This document shows, one piece after another, positions 54,301-62,350 of a stretch of DNA of 64,000 bases (its first letter is position 1; every line of letters begins with the position of its first letter). The translations under genes were made by a program, and so were the position numbers. The DNA comes from Hemicordylus capensis (Eukaryota; Chordata; Lepidosauria; Squamata; Cordylidae), in the NCBI RefSeq assembly GCF_027244095.1, contig NC_069657.1:46994857-47058856 (forward strand), read 5' to 3'. A model generated the notes under the pieces. It was given only the letters and a program-made list of their open reading frames with translations, searched no databases and was not told where the DNA came from.

Positions 54301-56403
54301 ATGGTCATAAAGTATCTTGATTTACTTTCGCTGGCTGCTTTTGCTGTTTAACTAGACATACAAAGACTTGAAGGACCGCCTCCAGCTGATGGCATATAGA
54401 TGTAAAGTTGAGCGGGGTTCTCCAGCTGAAGAGAAGATTGATAGTATCCTCAGCAACCCGGTAAGAAGGAGCAATTCCTGTGTATGTAATTTGCTACTTT
54501 CCAAGGCACAGATGGAAATGGGACAGACATGATTTCTCAAGAGCAACATCAGCAGAGCAGCAAGGAACAGCTGTGAAACTAGGGAGGACTTCTTGCCTAC
54601 ATTGACAGATGAGCAGGTCTAAACTCCAGAAATATCAGCAAACCCAGCTTGCAGGGACTTCCAAGTAAATGTGTGTAAAGATTGCAGCTTTAAAGGTAAA
54701 GTTGTGCCGTCGAATCGGTGTCGATTCCTGGCGACCACAGAACCACGTGATTGTCTTTGGTAGAATACAGGAGGGGTTTACCATTGCCACCTCCTGTGCA
54801 GTATGAGATGAGGCCTTACAGAATCTTCTTATGTTGCTGCTGCTCGATATAGGTGTTTCCCATAGTCTGGGAAACATACCAGTGGGGATTCGAACCAGCA
54901 ACCTCTTGCTCCATAAGCAAGTTACTTCCCCACTGCGCCATTAGGTGGCAAAGGTTACAGCTTTAGGTATGTTCAGTGCCCAGGACTCCATTGTTGTTGG
55001 TCTTTTAAATCTAGATCTTTTTAGGTAGTACTTTGTTTACGTCCAACTTTTTGACAAAGAGATGAAAACTGAAGCCACTTACATATATTTAAAGGACTGG
55101 TTAAGAAAATTTTGTCGTCTTTGTGCACATGTGTGCACACACACACACACGCATGTGCACACACACACAAAGTGTGTGTGTATGCCCATGTATGCTCTCC
55201 TTTCTTAACCAATCTTTTGATTTTTCAACCTACACAACAGCCTTTTAAAAATGTTTCCTTATTTAAAAAAAACTTCCAAGATAGAATTTGGGGGCTTTCC
55301 TTTTTGCTAGATGACATTTGCAGAAATGGATGCGGCTTTTACCTGATTTTGGTTGCATATATTTGTTGGTTTCTTTTGTTAAGTTGAGCAGCTGTGTTGC
55401 GCCCACAGTCCCATTTTGTAAGATCTCCTGTGCAAGTGTGTTGATATCTTTGAGAGGCATTAGGCTGTATTTGGTGTAGGACATTGAGTACTGCACTGTT
55501 ACGTTCATGTCTTGGCATCCGTTTTCCCTCCAAACAGGATACTCTTTCAGGTGACTCTTGTGATTAGATTGTGGAAAAGAAGATTGAGGACAAAAGGCAA
55601 GCAGAAGTGATATTGGGAAGAGTAGCTGATAGCTGTTGAGTCATCTTAACATTGCCCTAATTACAGTATTATCCCTTCACTCTCCTATCAGTGGTAGGCA
55701 TTGTCAAGAAACTTCTGACATCAGTTGTACTTTAGTGTAGTGAAAGCAGTCACTGTCTTGAAAGAGGTTAGAAAATGTTGATATGTGGCATGAATGTGAG
55801 CAAGGGTTTTTGTCATGCTAGGCAGTTGCTTTCTAGAGCTAAGTGAGACAAAAGGGATTTTGCACCTTCCACCTGTCAGATTCAGTTTAATGTCCAATTT
55901 ACAGTGAGAATAGGGATTCATAACAATATCTGACTAAAAGTCAGAAATGGCAATTGGGAGATTTCTGGCTTGCTCTGTACAAAATCCTTTCCCCAAATCC
56001 ATCTATCAGCAACTTAAATACTTCCATCAGAATCATGGGGATAAAACTGATCATCTACTTACAGGGGATACTTTATACAAGTTTGTTTAGATCTTGCCAT
56101 TGCTTGTTTTTTCTCCTTTATGTTTCACCCAGCTTGTGAGAGTGAAAAAAGACTGGTAACATTTCCCTTTTTGAATAATTTTCAGTTTCACTGAATAGAA
56201 GATCTAATCCTTCTATTCTGGATAACAGATAAAACCTTCCTCCAGTTACTTTTTCATGAGCTATGGATTAAGGTTTTCTGTCTATCTCAATTGACAGACA
56301 CCCAAGGGCTGTTTTTCCCCAGAGGGCTTGGAGCTGTGATCATGTTTGCTAACATCTATATCCCATTCTGCTTCTCTTTCAGCAAATCCGGTGGAAGAAT
56401 TGA
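33365..56403 (+). CDS. VIPAS39: VIPAS39 (VIPAR / SPE-39), VPS33B-interacting trafficking protein (nineteen coding exons)
   Basis: Coding exons: 33365-33457, 36453-36549, 38225-38374, 39067-39105, 39944-40008, 42009-42065, 44253-44345, 46411-46444, 48386-48488, 48577-48604, 48789-48862, 49427-49502, 51106-51240, 51950-51991, 52306-52395, 52829-52915, 53347-53436, 54356-54460, 56383-56403. They sum to 1479 nt, or 492 aa plus TGA (human 493 aa), with GT-AG borders throughout. The start [12 protein letters not shown] directly follows a splice acceptor, so a non-coding 5' exon must lie upstream. The N-terminal third is acidic and Ser-rich (DDDDE at 47-51, seven Ser at 74-80). The C-terminal part matches the VIPAR/Vps16-like helical domain and ends IRWKN. 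The known partner is VPS33B; together they act in late-endosome/lysosome and apical membrane sorting, and human loss causes ARC syndrome. The gene is adjacent and divergent to AHSA1, as in mammals. Confidence 0.97.
34140..34615. repeat. family E-like element, left part (split by a LINE)
   Basis: Shares GAGGCTGTTCT, a GGGTTAAGGG-type centre (here AGTTAAGGGCTTGAGCGAGCCCTTAAC, partly palindromic) and TGTTGTGGGGTAT-like text with 61515-61790. The piece resumes at 36176 with GAATGGCCCC, completing the GTGTGAATGGCC end. Host of the LINE insertion at 34616. Confidence 0.45.
34616..36167 (-). mobile_element. Vingi/I-like LINE, second copy, 5'-truncated, with target duplication
   Basis: Flanked by GGTTGTGT at 34608-34615 and 36168-36175. 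On the minus strand it encodes [58 protein letters not shown] and [20 protein letters not shown], parallel to the copy at 7215-10405. The catalytic box reads [10 protein letters not shown], its second Asp replaced by His. It is interrupted by a family A SINE at 34884-35119. It lies in VIPAS39 intron 1 of the coding part (33458-36452). Confidence 0.85.
34884..35119 (-). mobile_element. tRNA-derived SINE, family A, inserted in a LINE
   Basis: Minus-strand reading: GAGCCAGCGTGGTGTAGTGG tRNA head, B box GAGTTCAAATCCCCATTCAG, then TCACAGGGTTGTTGTGAGGA and GGGATATAAACG with a (TAAAA)n tail. It is the best-preserved family A copy here and is younger than the LINE it interrupts. Confidence 0.85.
37541..38105 (+). 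mobile_element. L2 LINE 3' fragment in VIPAS39 intron
   Basis: Encodes [40 protein letters not shown] and [20 protein letters not shown]; a frameshift follows and then [16 protein letters not shown]-type text. It ends GGGTGGTATACAAATATAAT. It starts within the reverse transcriptase thumb region, so it is strongly 5'-truncated. Confidence 0.8.
38251..38271 (+). repeat. in-frame (AGC)6 run encoding poly-Ser in VIPAS39 exon 4
   Basis: One TCC and six consecutive AGC codons give seven serines at residues 74-80. Human VIPAS39 has a shorter, interrupted Ser/Thr-rich stretch here. The pure codon run suggests slippage in a disordered region. A shorter pure (GAT)4 run encodes Asp 47-50 in exon 3. Confidence 0.85.
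38470..39060. other. VIPAS39 intron 4 (coding numbering) without recognised repeat
   Basis: No clear element; the GGACACATGTTAGG segment near 38500 may be a family E scrap. No extra exon was seen. Confidence 0.35.
39394..39716 (+). mobile_element. 5S/tRNA chimeric SINE (family B, degenerate-tRNA subfamily)
   Basis: 5S-like CTTAGCTAAGCAGTGTCCAC and GAATGGTAGACTAGAAGTGT, then degenerate tRNA text (CTGCTCTGGGAAGAATATCT, partly duplicated) and the tail ATACTGAGCTAGATAGACCT with TATATGGCAGCTTCCTATGT. Confidence 0.8.
40690..40955 (+). repeat. interspersed repeat, family D
   Basis: AGCAAAGAGGCATCTTTTAA, CCCAACACAGCATCCCTAGT and AGATTGTGAGCCCTTTTCAG occur in the order expected from the inverted copy at 41165-41430, with a T-run at 40779-40790. 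Confidence 0.5.
41165..41430 (-). repeat. interspersed repeat, family D
   Basis: CCAAAGGAGCTCACAATCTG, AGCAGCAACAGCCATTGGAG, GGATGCTGTGCTGG and AAAGGCACCACTTTGAAGAT match family D in reverse orientation. Confidence 0.55.
42707..42819. mobile_element. palindromic MITE
   Basis: GCAGGGGTGGCCAATTTTTG, TCCAGCTGTTGTTGAATTAA and, at the right, ACACCTGGAGGGCCAGGTTT and CCCATCCCTG form inverted arms. It directly abuts the TA of the second Tc1 copy. Confidence 0.6.
42822..43600 (+). mobile_element. Tc1 transposon, internally deleted (copy 2)
   Basis: Flanked by TA (42820-42821, 43601-43602), same length and ends as copy 1 at 31843 but with the internal part in the opposite direction. The plus strand encodes [11 protein letters not shown], then after a one-base loss [20 protein letters not shown] and on to AAKGAQTKY and a stop: the Tc1 transposase C-terminus. 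It lies in VIPAS39 intron 7 (coding numbering 6), between a MITE and a CR1 copy. Confidence 0.92.
43603..44250 (+). mobile_element. CR1 LINE 3' fragment reaching the VIPAS39 exon 8 acceptor
   Basis: GGTGTGGCCACATTTTAGAA starts the match to CR1 coding text (cf. [16 protein letters not shown]-type reading). Later blocks CAAGGGTCATCCAATGAAAC, AAGTATTTCTTCACATTCCT, GAGGGCATGCCTTCATCTGG and GAGCCTGATCCAACAACCCT align in order with the inverse of 14955-15350. Coding frames are decayed. The 3' end lies 2-3 bases before exon 8 at 44253. Confidence 0.8.
44225..44252 (+). promoter_or_regulatory. splice acceptor of VIPAS39 exon 8 built from a CR1 3' end
   Basis: The pyrimidine-rich stretch CCCTTTTTCTGTTGTATTCT and the following TATGTAG form the acceptor of exon 8, which starts GTCTG at 44253. 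The same bases align with the 3' end of a plus-strand CR1 copy: compare the end of the minus-strand CR1 near 14955, which reads GATCCAGCAGGG then CTGTTCTTATG. The CR1 therefore stops two or three bases before the exon. Confidence 0.7.
44765..45516 (+). mobile_element. L2 LINE fragment with internal deletion and AATG tail
   Basis: Frames spell [10 protein letters not shown]-like, [19 protein letters not shown]-like, QYADD and [20 protein letters not shown] text. After VCSLRVLL the copy jumps to the C-terminal [10 protein letters not shown] region, so several hundred bases are missing. Tail (AATG)n at 45491-45516. It has several stops and is a dead copy. Confidence 0.75.
45833..46160 (+). mobile_element. 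5S/tRNA-Ala chimeric SINE (family B), full length
   Basis: 5S-like CTAAGCAAGGTCCATCCTTG and GGATGGGTGGCTACAAGTGA, then a well-kept tRNA-Ala-like part: GGGGCCATAGCTCAGTGGTA, GCATGCCGGAGGTCCCAGGT, TCAATCTCTGGCATCTCC. Tail GGTCTGGCTCAGTATAAGGC. This is the clearest tRNA moiety in the window. Confidence 0.85.
46642..46970 (+). mobile_element. family B SINE tRNA half, split by a MITE
   Basis: TGCTTTGCATGCAGAATCTC, CCAGTCAGTGTGGA, then a foldback insert, then AGACAATACTGAACCAGATG and GGTATAAGGCAGCTTCTTGT. The two SINE parts are contiguous in uninterrupted copies. Confidence 0.75.
46763..46898. mobile_element. palindromic MITE inside a SINE
   Basis: Ends CAGGCCTGCTCAACTT and, inverted, CAGGACTGCTCAACTT. 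Arms carry CTACAACTTCCATAATCCCC and GGGATTATGGGAGTTGTAGG. No coding capacity. Confidence 0.75.
47415..47607 (-). mobile_element. tRNA-derived SINE, family A
   Basis: Minus-strand reading: GGTAAGAATGTTGGACTTAG head, GGTTCCAATCCTCACTCAGG B box, then CCTACAGGATCATTGTGAGG and GGGTGGGATAAACA. Diverged. Confidence 0.65.
47608..47720. mobile_element. palindromic MITE (hAT-like)
   Basis: GAGGTTCCAACTTTGGGTTC at the left and GGGGACCCAAGGTTGGGAAC at the right are inverted arms. TTGTTGGACTACAATCATCT lies inside. Confidence 0.6.
47737..47873. mobile_element. palindromic MITE with ZNF143-like core
   Basis: Ends CAATGTTCCCTCTAACAGGG and TTAGAGGGAACACTG are inverted. Inside lie ACTACAACTCCCAGCATCCC and its inverse GGGGATTGTGGGAGTTGTAG. 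Same family as 60799-60933. Confidence 0.7.
49563..50290. mobile_element. hAT-like foldback element in VIPAS39 intron after exon ending 49502
   Basis: Ends CAGGTCTGGCCC and, inverted, CAGGGCCAGCCC. Flanks AGTCAGTT and AGTCAAGT are a probable, decayed 8-bp duplication. Inverted internal blocks include CTTGCTGCTTCGGC-type text, TGCCGGCTGCTTCTGGGCAG and its inverse CTGCCCAGAAGCAGCTGGCA. Several long frames exist by composition only. Confidence 0.65.
50556..50875 (+). mobile_element. 5S/tRNA-Ala chimeric SINE (family B), full length
   Basis: 5S-like TTTGCTAAGCAGGGCCCACC and GGATTGGAGACTACTTGTGA and GTGCTGTAAGAG; tRNA part GGGACCATAGCTCAGTGGAA and AAGGTCTCAGGTTTACTCCC; tail GTCTGACTATTGGGCAGCTT. 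Confidence 0.8.
50880..51025 (-). mobile_element. family A SINE, 3' half
   Basis: TTCCTCCAAGGAGCTCAGTC, AACAGTCCTGTGAGGTTGCT and AAAGTCCAGTAATC match the reverse of family A without its tRNA head. It ends about 80 bp before the exon at 51106. Confidence 0.65.
51478..51668 (+). mobile_element. family B SINE, tRNA-Ala half only
   Basis: GGGATCGTAACTCAGCAGCA, GAATGCAGAAGGTTCCGGGC and CTCTATCCCTGGCATCACCA give a tRNA-like A and B box; the tail is TTGGTATAAGGTAGCCTCCT. Confidence 0.75.
54693..54954 (-). mobile_element. BovB-tailed tRNA SINE (family C) with 11-bp target duplication
   Basis: Flanks TTGCAGCTTTA (54682-54692) and TTACAGCTTTA (54955-54965). On the minus strand: TAATGGCGCAGTGGGGAAGT A-box region, GGTTGCTGGTTCGAATCCCC with a canonical B box, a body with CCCCTCCTGTATTCTACCAA, and a tail AATCGACACCGATTCGACGG ending AAAGTTG-like/ACCTTTAA, similar to the BovB end. 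Confidence 0.85.
55131..55181. repeat. (CA)n/(GT)n microsatellite
   Basis: Alternating CA with GCATGTG interruptions, then a GT run; it could form a short imperfect hairpin. It lies in the last VIPAS39 intron. Confidence 0.85.
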
Positions 56404-57047
56404 GAGGTGTCCTTCATCTCATGAATAACCTGATTTCATTGGCACAAGAAAGGCAAAAGGGAAGCTTCTGCCTTGTTTCAAGTCACTGCCTTGTTTGCCT
56501 GCTGTCAGCAGGCCCTTCCTGTGGCTCCTGGGATAGAAACAGGCATCTAGGCATTTTTGTTAACCAAGAGAGATGTTTAGCCAATGGAACCCGAAGCTGA
56601 AATCCACATTCCTTCATGCCAACTTCACTATATGATTGATTGAACATTATTTTCAGAGAGAGATGAATTTGGGAGAAGAAGCTGGTGCTTCTGCTTCCTG
56701 AAGACTATTTATTTACTTATTCGTCTGAAAGGAACAGGGCAGCTGCCCATGGGGAAATGTTCTTTATAGGAAGAGGCAGTCGGTCCTTCCATCTCATCAA
56801 GGTCTAAAGCCTGGAACAGTAGCTGCTCCAATAGGAATGATAACTCTGGGATGGACAATATTGGTTCTTGCCTCCAGAAGCACAAGATAACCAGGATTCT
56901 TATATAAGAATTAAACAAGATAACCAGGATTCTTATTTAACCTAGGAAAGGCTGTGTGAAGACTCCTTTTCAAGTGGCAGCCCCACTCACGTTCCCCTGC
57001 AGACTCTTGTGTTTAATCATCTGGTCTTCTGGCCGTTGAGAACTTGA

Positions 57048-57301
57048 AATAAATTCTGAGTGGAGCCTATTAATATTGCTGCTGTGCTTATTGGACATCT
57101 GAAGTAATATTTTTCCCTCAGCAAGGGATAATAAATCCCTTGGTTCTTATCCCTCAGCAGGGATATCCCGTGGAACTTACGCCCCAAGGTATACTATAAT
57201 TCTGATCTTCTCTCTAGGGTTCATTTTTGTTAACAGGATTCCTCCCCTGCCCTCTTCCTCCATTTTCCATTCCTGTAAATAAAGCTCTGCCAGTAAATAA
57301 A
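57048..57301 (+). terminator. VIPAS39 3' UTR polyadenylation signals
   Basis: Three AATAAA hexamers follow the VIPAS39 stop, at 57048-57053, 57278-57283 and 57296-57301. The 3' UTR (from 56404) shows no recognisable repeat, so it is probably 650-900 bases long. Which signal is used cannot be told from sequence. Confidence 0.55.
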
Positions 57302-57904
57302 GTGTGGCTGCTGCTGTGTCACTCCTTGATTTTCTATATGTGTGACTATGAAGGGGATTACCTTCTTCAGGAGCAGGTCGGCTGGTGTTTCTCTGTCACC
57401 ATCACTGGGATTGCAAGTATGATGAGCACTCTGAGAAGGCTGAAGCATTTTGCTTTCAAGTGGTTCATCTGGTACCAAGATTTCTGTAACGGGGGCTGTA
57501 CAGGGCATCCTGCAGTTGCTGCTGGTTCTGTCTGAACTCAAAAGGATTGTTCTACACATCCATCCACCTATGTGTGCCTTTCCTTTTTTAGGTCTTCCTA
57601 TTGAGTTTGGCACTGGGATACTAGGTTCATGTTCCATTCAACAACTGGAAGCATGTTTCGGCAGCGATTATTATCGGAAAGCCTGTGGGTCATTCTCTTA
57701 CATTATCTTACGTGGAGGATTACACTAGGTTACACTTAGTATGATGAATGTCAGTCATACTATTCTAGTATGAGTGACTTGAGCATTATATTTTTAGTTA
57801 ACTGCATTAATACTTTCTGTTTTGCTTCAAAATGAAGGGGGAAAACACGGTGGAAATCAAGCAACAAATATTCTTAGTTCTTTCTTAAAAGGCCAAGCTC
57901 AAAA
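57302..57904. other. intergenic stretch after VIPAS39
   Basis: No recognised gene or repeat. It may still hold the distal end of the 3' UTR if later polyadenylation signals are used. Confidence 0.4.
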
Positions 57905-58403
57905 TAGGCATGTGCATGAACTGAAGTTCAAGCACAGATTCGGGGCCAAACTGGTATGGTGCTCTGAGGCACAGCATGGGGCGGGGGGAGTGGTACCTTT
58001 GAAAAGGAGTATAGCAGGTCCTTGCCTGCTCTCCGCTGCTCTGTGCAGATTTCTGTTGCTGTGGCAATACCCCCAACAGCCTGTGCACGGTGGCGGGACG
58101 CATATGGCCTCCACGCATGCGCAGACACCATTTGCATGGTGTTGCTGACCATGCAAATGGTGTCTGCGCATGTGCGGAGGCCATATGCATGCTGGTGCCA
58201 CACACAGGCTGTTGGAAGCGCTGCTGCAGCAGGAAGCTGCCTGAAGCAGTGGAGAGCAGGGAAGGACCTGCTGTACTCCCTTTTAAAGGTCTTGCTCGCC
58301 ACTCCCTCCTTGGGAGGGGCCTCGGAGTGCCAAACTGGTTCAGCCCTTGCCCAAACCATTTCGGTGCTGAATCTGTGTGAACCTCGGTTTGTGCACATGC
58401 CTA
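57905..58403. mobile_element. hAT foldback element with 40-bp central hairpin
   Basis: Ends TAGGCATGTGCATGAAC and, inverted, TAGGCATGTGCACAAAC. Long arms include GTATAGCAGGTCCTTGCCTG and its inverse near 58260, and ACAGCCTGTG and its inverse. The centre is a near-perfect inverted repeat: 58101-58140 against 58148-58187 with a 7-nt loop. The 8-bp flanks (GCTCAAAA, GCCCCTAA) agree at only five positions. Confidence 0.78.
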
Positions 58404-59025
58404 GCCCCTAAAGACACTAGGAATAAATAATCTGAATTGATTAACTAAAAAATTTTTAGAACATCAATTTAGAATTTTCATTTTCATCTGCAAGCATGCA
58501 TTGACACTGGGTTGCTCTGCTGCTCTTGAGATACCTGAATGGTGAGTACAAAAGCCTGATATTTTATCCCCAAGGTGTCAAAGCCAATTCCGAACAAGGG
58601 ATCTAAAACTGCAAGAAGTTTAATTTATAACCAGTTTGAAATGAATCTCCACCTTTAGGGGGCAGTTCAAGACCTTGATTTGCCAAAAGTCTGAAACTGG
58701 AGGCGATTTGCTGTCTGTTTAAAGGCTGTAGCTATGAAGTCACCATATGCAAATACAAGAAGGATCCAAAGTTCCGTAACTAAGCATTTGCCATGACAAC
58801 AGCAATGTTTGGATTTTGAGACTGCCTCCAATTCAGAATGGCAGTTGATGAGAGGCCGCAAGTTTAAACAGAAAGAAAGAGGTGCACAGCAGCTGCTCAA
58901 CACTTTCAGCAGCTGTGAAAACTCGTAACTGGGTGAGATTTTTCCCTTCTTGTGGTGGGCTAAGGAAGACCTTGCTCCACTTGGCCATTAGGCTCATTCA
59001 CACATTCCCCAGCAGAGTAGGTGGA
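58404..59025. other. intergenic stretch between two hAT elements
   Basis: No feature recognised; short frames are not supported. Confidence 0.4.
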
Positions 59026-59033
59026 GTGCCCAG

Positions 59034-59502
59034 TAGGGATGTGCACAGAACTGGTTCGGAAGCCCTTTATGGACCTCCAAACCCCTTCGAAAGTCCAGCA
59101 GTTCAAAGGTGGGGGTGGGGATAACTTTAAGTACTAGGGAAGGTGCTCTTACCCCCACCCCTGTGTTTCCGCCTCTGGCACTGTCATTAAAATTGGTCCA
59201 GCAGGGCGGCAGCTTATCTCCTTGCTGCCGTGGTACATTGTGGACTGGAAGTGTCTGTTGCGTATGTGCATGTTGTGACGGATGTGCAAGTGTTGCACTC
59301 ACGCTCATGTCGCAATGGACACTTCTGGCCACTTCCTGTCGGTGACATTCCCGGGGCAGCAAGCAGGTACGCTGCCTGCCCCATGGGACCGATTTTAATG
59401 AAAGTGCTGTGGCAGGGAAGGGTGAGAAGAGCAACCTCCCCCATCTTTAAAGTTATCCCCCCCACTTTGAAGTGGCAGTTGCTGGTTCTATGCACATCCC
59501 TG
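59034..59502. mobile_element. hAT foldback element
   Basis: Ends TAGGGATGTGCACAGAAC and, inverted, CAGGGATGTGCATAGAAC. Flanks GTGCCCAG (59026-59033) and GAGCCCAG (59503-59510) differ at one base. Arms include AACTTTAAGTACTAGGGAAG-type text against TTAAAGTTATCCCC, plus CATTAAAATTGGTCC and its inverse near 59388. No transposase. Confidence 0.85.
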
Positions 59503-60077
59503 GAGCCCAGTCAGGGAAGGAGAGCTGGGTGTGCTCCTGTTCTGTGGTCATGAGAATGCCAAAAATCAAGATGGGAGGAGGAGAGTGATGAGCTGGGAGC
59601 TGGGTAGGATGGATGTGCTCTACCCAGATTCTCTCCCCAGCATTTTACCAGGGGTGGATGGAATCCTGCTGATCAGGAGTGCACCCAGAACTCCTACCCC
59701 ACTGAGGATCATGGGAATGAGCCTAGCATTTCATTGAGGCAAGGTGTCCTTATGTTCAAAGATACCTGTCCACTTAGTGAAATTTCTAAGGCCTTGGTCA
59801 GCAACTGGTTTTAACCTGAGCAAGGCCTGAGAAACCAGCAACAGGAACTCTGCCCAGTGATGCAATCCTTTGCTGCTAAAGGCACAACTAAGCCTTTTCA
59901 CCCCAGTGTGGAACATAGAGGCTCTCCCCTTTTAATCTTCCCCCTCCTCTTTAATCTGTGCCTCAGCTCAATTACACTGGAGATGATGGTGTGCGTGCAG
60001 CACACCAGCAAGCGGGGTGGGGGGAGCATTTATCCTGCCTACAAGAGGTTAGGACAGCATGCCTGATTCTCTTCTCT

Positions 60078-60150
60078 CTCATTATAACCTCACAACAACC
60101 CTGTGATAGAGGTTAGGCTGAGAGATGGTGAATGGCCCGAAGTCACCCAC
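60078..60150 (-). mobile_element. family A SINE, short fragment
   Basis: CTCACAACAACCCTGTGATA, GAGGTTAGGCTGAGAG and CCCGAAGTCACCCA match the reverse of the family A core. Confidence 0.6.
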
Positions 60151-60155
60151 CTTGC

Positions 60156-60330
60156 ATAGGAAGCTGCTTTGTCCTGAGTCAGACCATTGGTCCATCTAGC
60201 TCAGTGCTGTCTACTCTGATTGGCAGTGGCACTCCAGGGTATCAGGCAAGAGTCTTTCTCACCCCTTCCTGGGGGACTGAACCGTCTGCATGCAAAACAT
60301 GTTCTCTGCTTGGCCCTTTCCCCTCCCTTA
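60156..60330 (-). mobile_element. family B SINE, tRNA-Ala half only
   Basis: AGGAAGCTGCTTTGTCCTGA, ATTGGTCCATCTAGCTCAGT and GACTGAACCGTCTGCATGCA match the inverted tRNA half and tail of family B. Confidence 0.7.
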
Positions 60331-60429
60331 CCTGCTGCTCACCACAGCAGGTGAGGGAGGAGAAGGAAAGCATGGGTGGAGTTATGGTTGTTTGCTCTCC
60401 TGATTCACCTGTGAATTAGAAGATACTGA

Positions 60430-60738
60430 GGGAGGAGAGCTGGTCTTGTGGTAGCAAGCATGACTTGTCCCCATAGCTAAGCAGGGTCTGCCCTGGTTGC
60501 ATATGAATGGGAGACCTGATGTGTGAGCACTGCAAGATCTTCCCCTCAGGGGATGAAGCCGCTCTGGGAAGAGCATCTAGGTTCCAAGTTCCCTCCCTGG
60601 CTTCTCCAAGATAGGGCTGAGAGAGATTCCTGCCTGCAACCTTGGAGAAGCCGCTGCCAATCTGTGAAGACAATACTGAACTAGATAGACCAATGGTCTG
60701 ACTCAGTATATGGCAGTTTCCTATGTTCCTGTGAGGTA
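60430..60738 (+). mobile_element. 5S/tRNA chimeric SINE (family B, degenerate-tRNA subfamily)
   Basis: Best 5S-like head in the window: ATAGCTAAGCAGGGTCTGCC, then CTGGTTGCATATGAATGGGA, GACCTGATGTGTGAGCACTG. The tRNA part is degenerate (CGCTCTGGGAAGAGCATCTA, TTCCAAGTTCCCTCCCTGGC). Tail TCAGTATATGGCAGTTTCCT. Confidence 0.85.
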
Positions 60739-60798
60739 ATTTCCCATTTGTAAACATAAAGGCAAAGCTGAGACCCTTAGGATGCTGAATTGGATGCC

Positions 60799-60933
60799 AG
60801 GCAGTGTTCCCTCATCTAACAGGGATTCCCAGATGATGTTGACTATAACCCCTAAGCAAAAGCTGCTGCAGCTGGGGATTCTGGGAGTTGTAGTCAACAA
60901 TATATGGGAATCTCTGTTAGAGGAAACACTGCT
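60799..60933. mobile_element. palindromic MITE with ZNF143-like core
   Basis: CAGGCAGTGTTCCCTCATCT and TTAGAGGAAACACTGCTGCC are inverted ends. GGGGATTCTGGGAGTTGTAG and ACTATAACCCCTAAGC are the arms. Confidence 0.65.
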
Positions 60934-61414
60934 GCCAGGTACCAAATTCTACACTTGCAGCGTTTGCTCAGGAATTTAAAGCAGACTCCCAGTCCTTTAT
61001 CCACTACTTGTCATTCATGTATACAGCTGTCTAAAATAATTTTCCAAGTGCTTCACCATCTTTATTGCATTCACTTTTCCAACAACTATATGGCAGAAGA
61101 AATGGGACTTGAACCCAGGTTTAGGAACTTATCCACTACTTGTGGATAAGTACACATTATACATGTATAATTGTAGCCTAATGGCCCTTTTCATACTGGA
61201 AAAGCTGCTTCCGGAGGAGCAGAAAACTAGTTAGCAGAGCAAGAGATCTTTTCCTGCCCCAACTGCCTACCCGCAAAGGGATCCCCCCCCCACCCCCGAT
61301 TTTAAACAGGGCATTGGGCTACTGTTACATGCACATGTGTGCAACACGTTGTGCAACCCCCGAATCCGAGGCCAATTGTTTGCCAATCACCATGGCTATA
61401 GATATTCATAGCAA

Positions 61415-61790
61415 AGACTGAGGTCATTCACACAGTCAAAAATTGTGTTCTACCCAGGTTTAGGAGCTGTGTGCACCCAATTTTTAGTTGTATGCGAGCA
61501 AGGTAGAAGGAAAACTAGACATGATTGAGGCTGTTCTCACGAGCAGTCAAGACCGGGCTAGGGCAGCTAAGCTCGGACTTGGTGACTATAGAACCCATGA
61601 GAGCCAACTGGGTCCCGGCAGCACCTAGGTGACAAGCCTGCCTCTTAAACAGGGTTAAGGGAGTGAGCGCTCCCTTAACTGTGTTTATTTGATTGTCTGC
61701 CAGCACCAGTTGTTTGCAGCTGGTGCTGAAGCACTGACAGGCAGCTGACCGTTGTGGGGTATCTCCACAATGCGCCATGTACTCGCATGC
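61415..61790. repeat. family E-like foldback repeat(s)
   Basis: GAGGTCATTCACACAGTCAA at the left, then GAGGCTGTTCTCACGAGCAG, a palindromic GTTAAGGGAGTGAGCGCTCCCTTAAC centre split over 61653-61679, and GTTGTGGGGTATCTCCACAA. Shares blocks with 34140-34615. Possibly two adjacent elements. Confidence 0.45.
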
Positions 61791-62350
61791 TACATTGGAG
61801 GATTTCCAGGGGCTGGGATGACATGTTCCGTTTTAGAGTGTGAGCCTCTCTGGGAGAGGGAATCATTTTCACATTCCTTTTGCTGGGCCTACCAGTTGGT
61901 TGAAGTGCAGTATATCAATATGCTCATAATAAATAATCATAATGTCTGAAGATAGGAAAAGTGAGGGACAAGCTGGGAGCAGGAGAACAAAACAAAATGT
62001 AATTGTGTATACATTTATTGGGCAGTCACTTCAGCTCCGCTTTCCTCCTCATCAGTTGAGCAAGCGATGCCTAGTTTGTAGACTGCACCTGCAAGCTTAC
62101 AGAGGAATCAGGGCTATGGCATTTTTTGTTTTGTTAAAATATTAAAATATTGAGAATTCTGAATATATGTGCTTTTAGTCTTTTTACACTTGCAAATATG
62201 GCTGCAGTATTAGAGGCTGAAAAATAAGCAGCCCTCTAATTCCAAATTAAAATTAAGATCATGGTGAAGTCAACTACGTTGGCTCTTTGGGCCTGACTCA
62301 CTTGGGCCACAGACCTGCACATAGCTCCCATTCACTCAAATGGAAATTAA

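Noticed and set aside
58022-58411. 129-codon and overlapping frames on both strands
   Set aside because: They span a palindromic element, which makes mirror frames on both strands.
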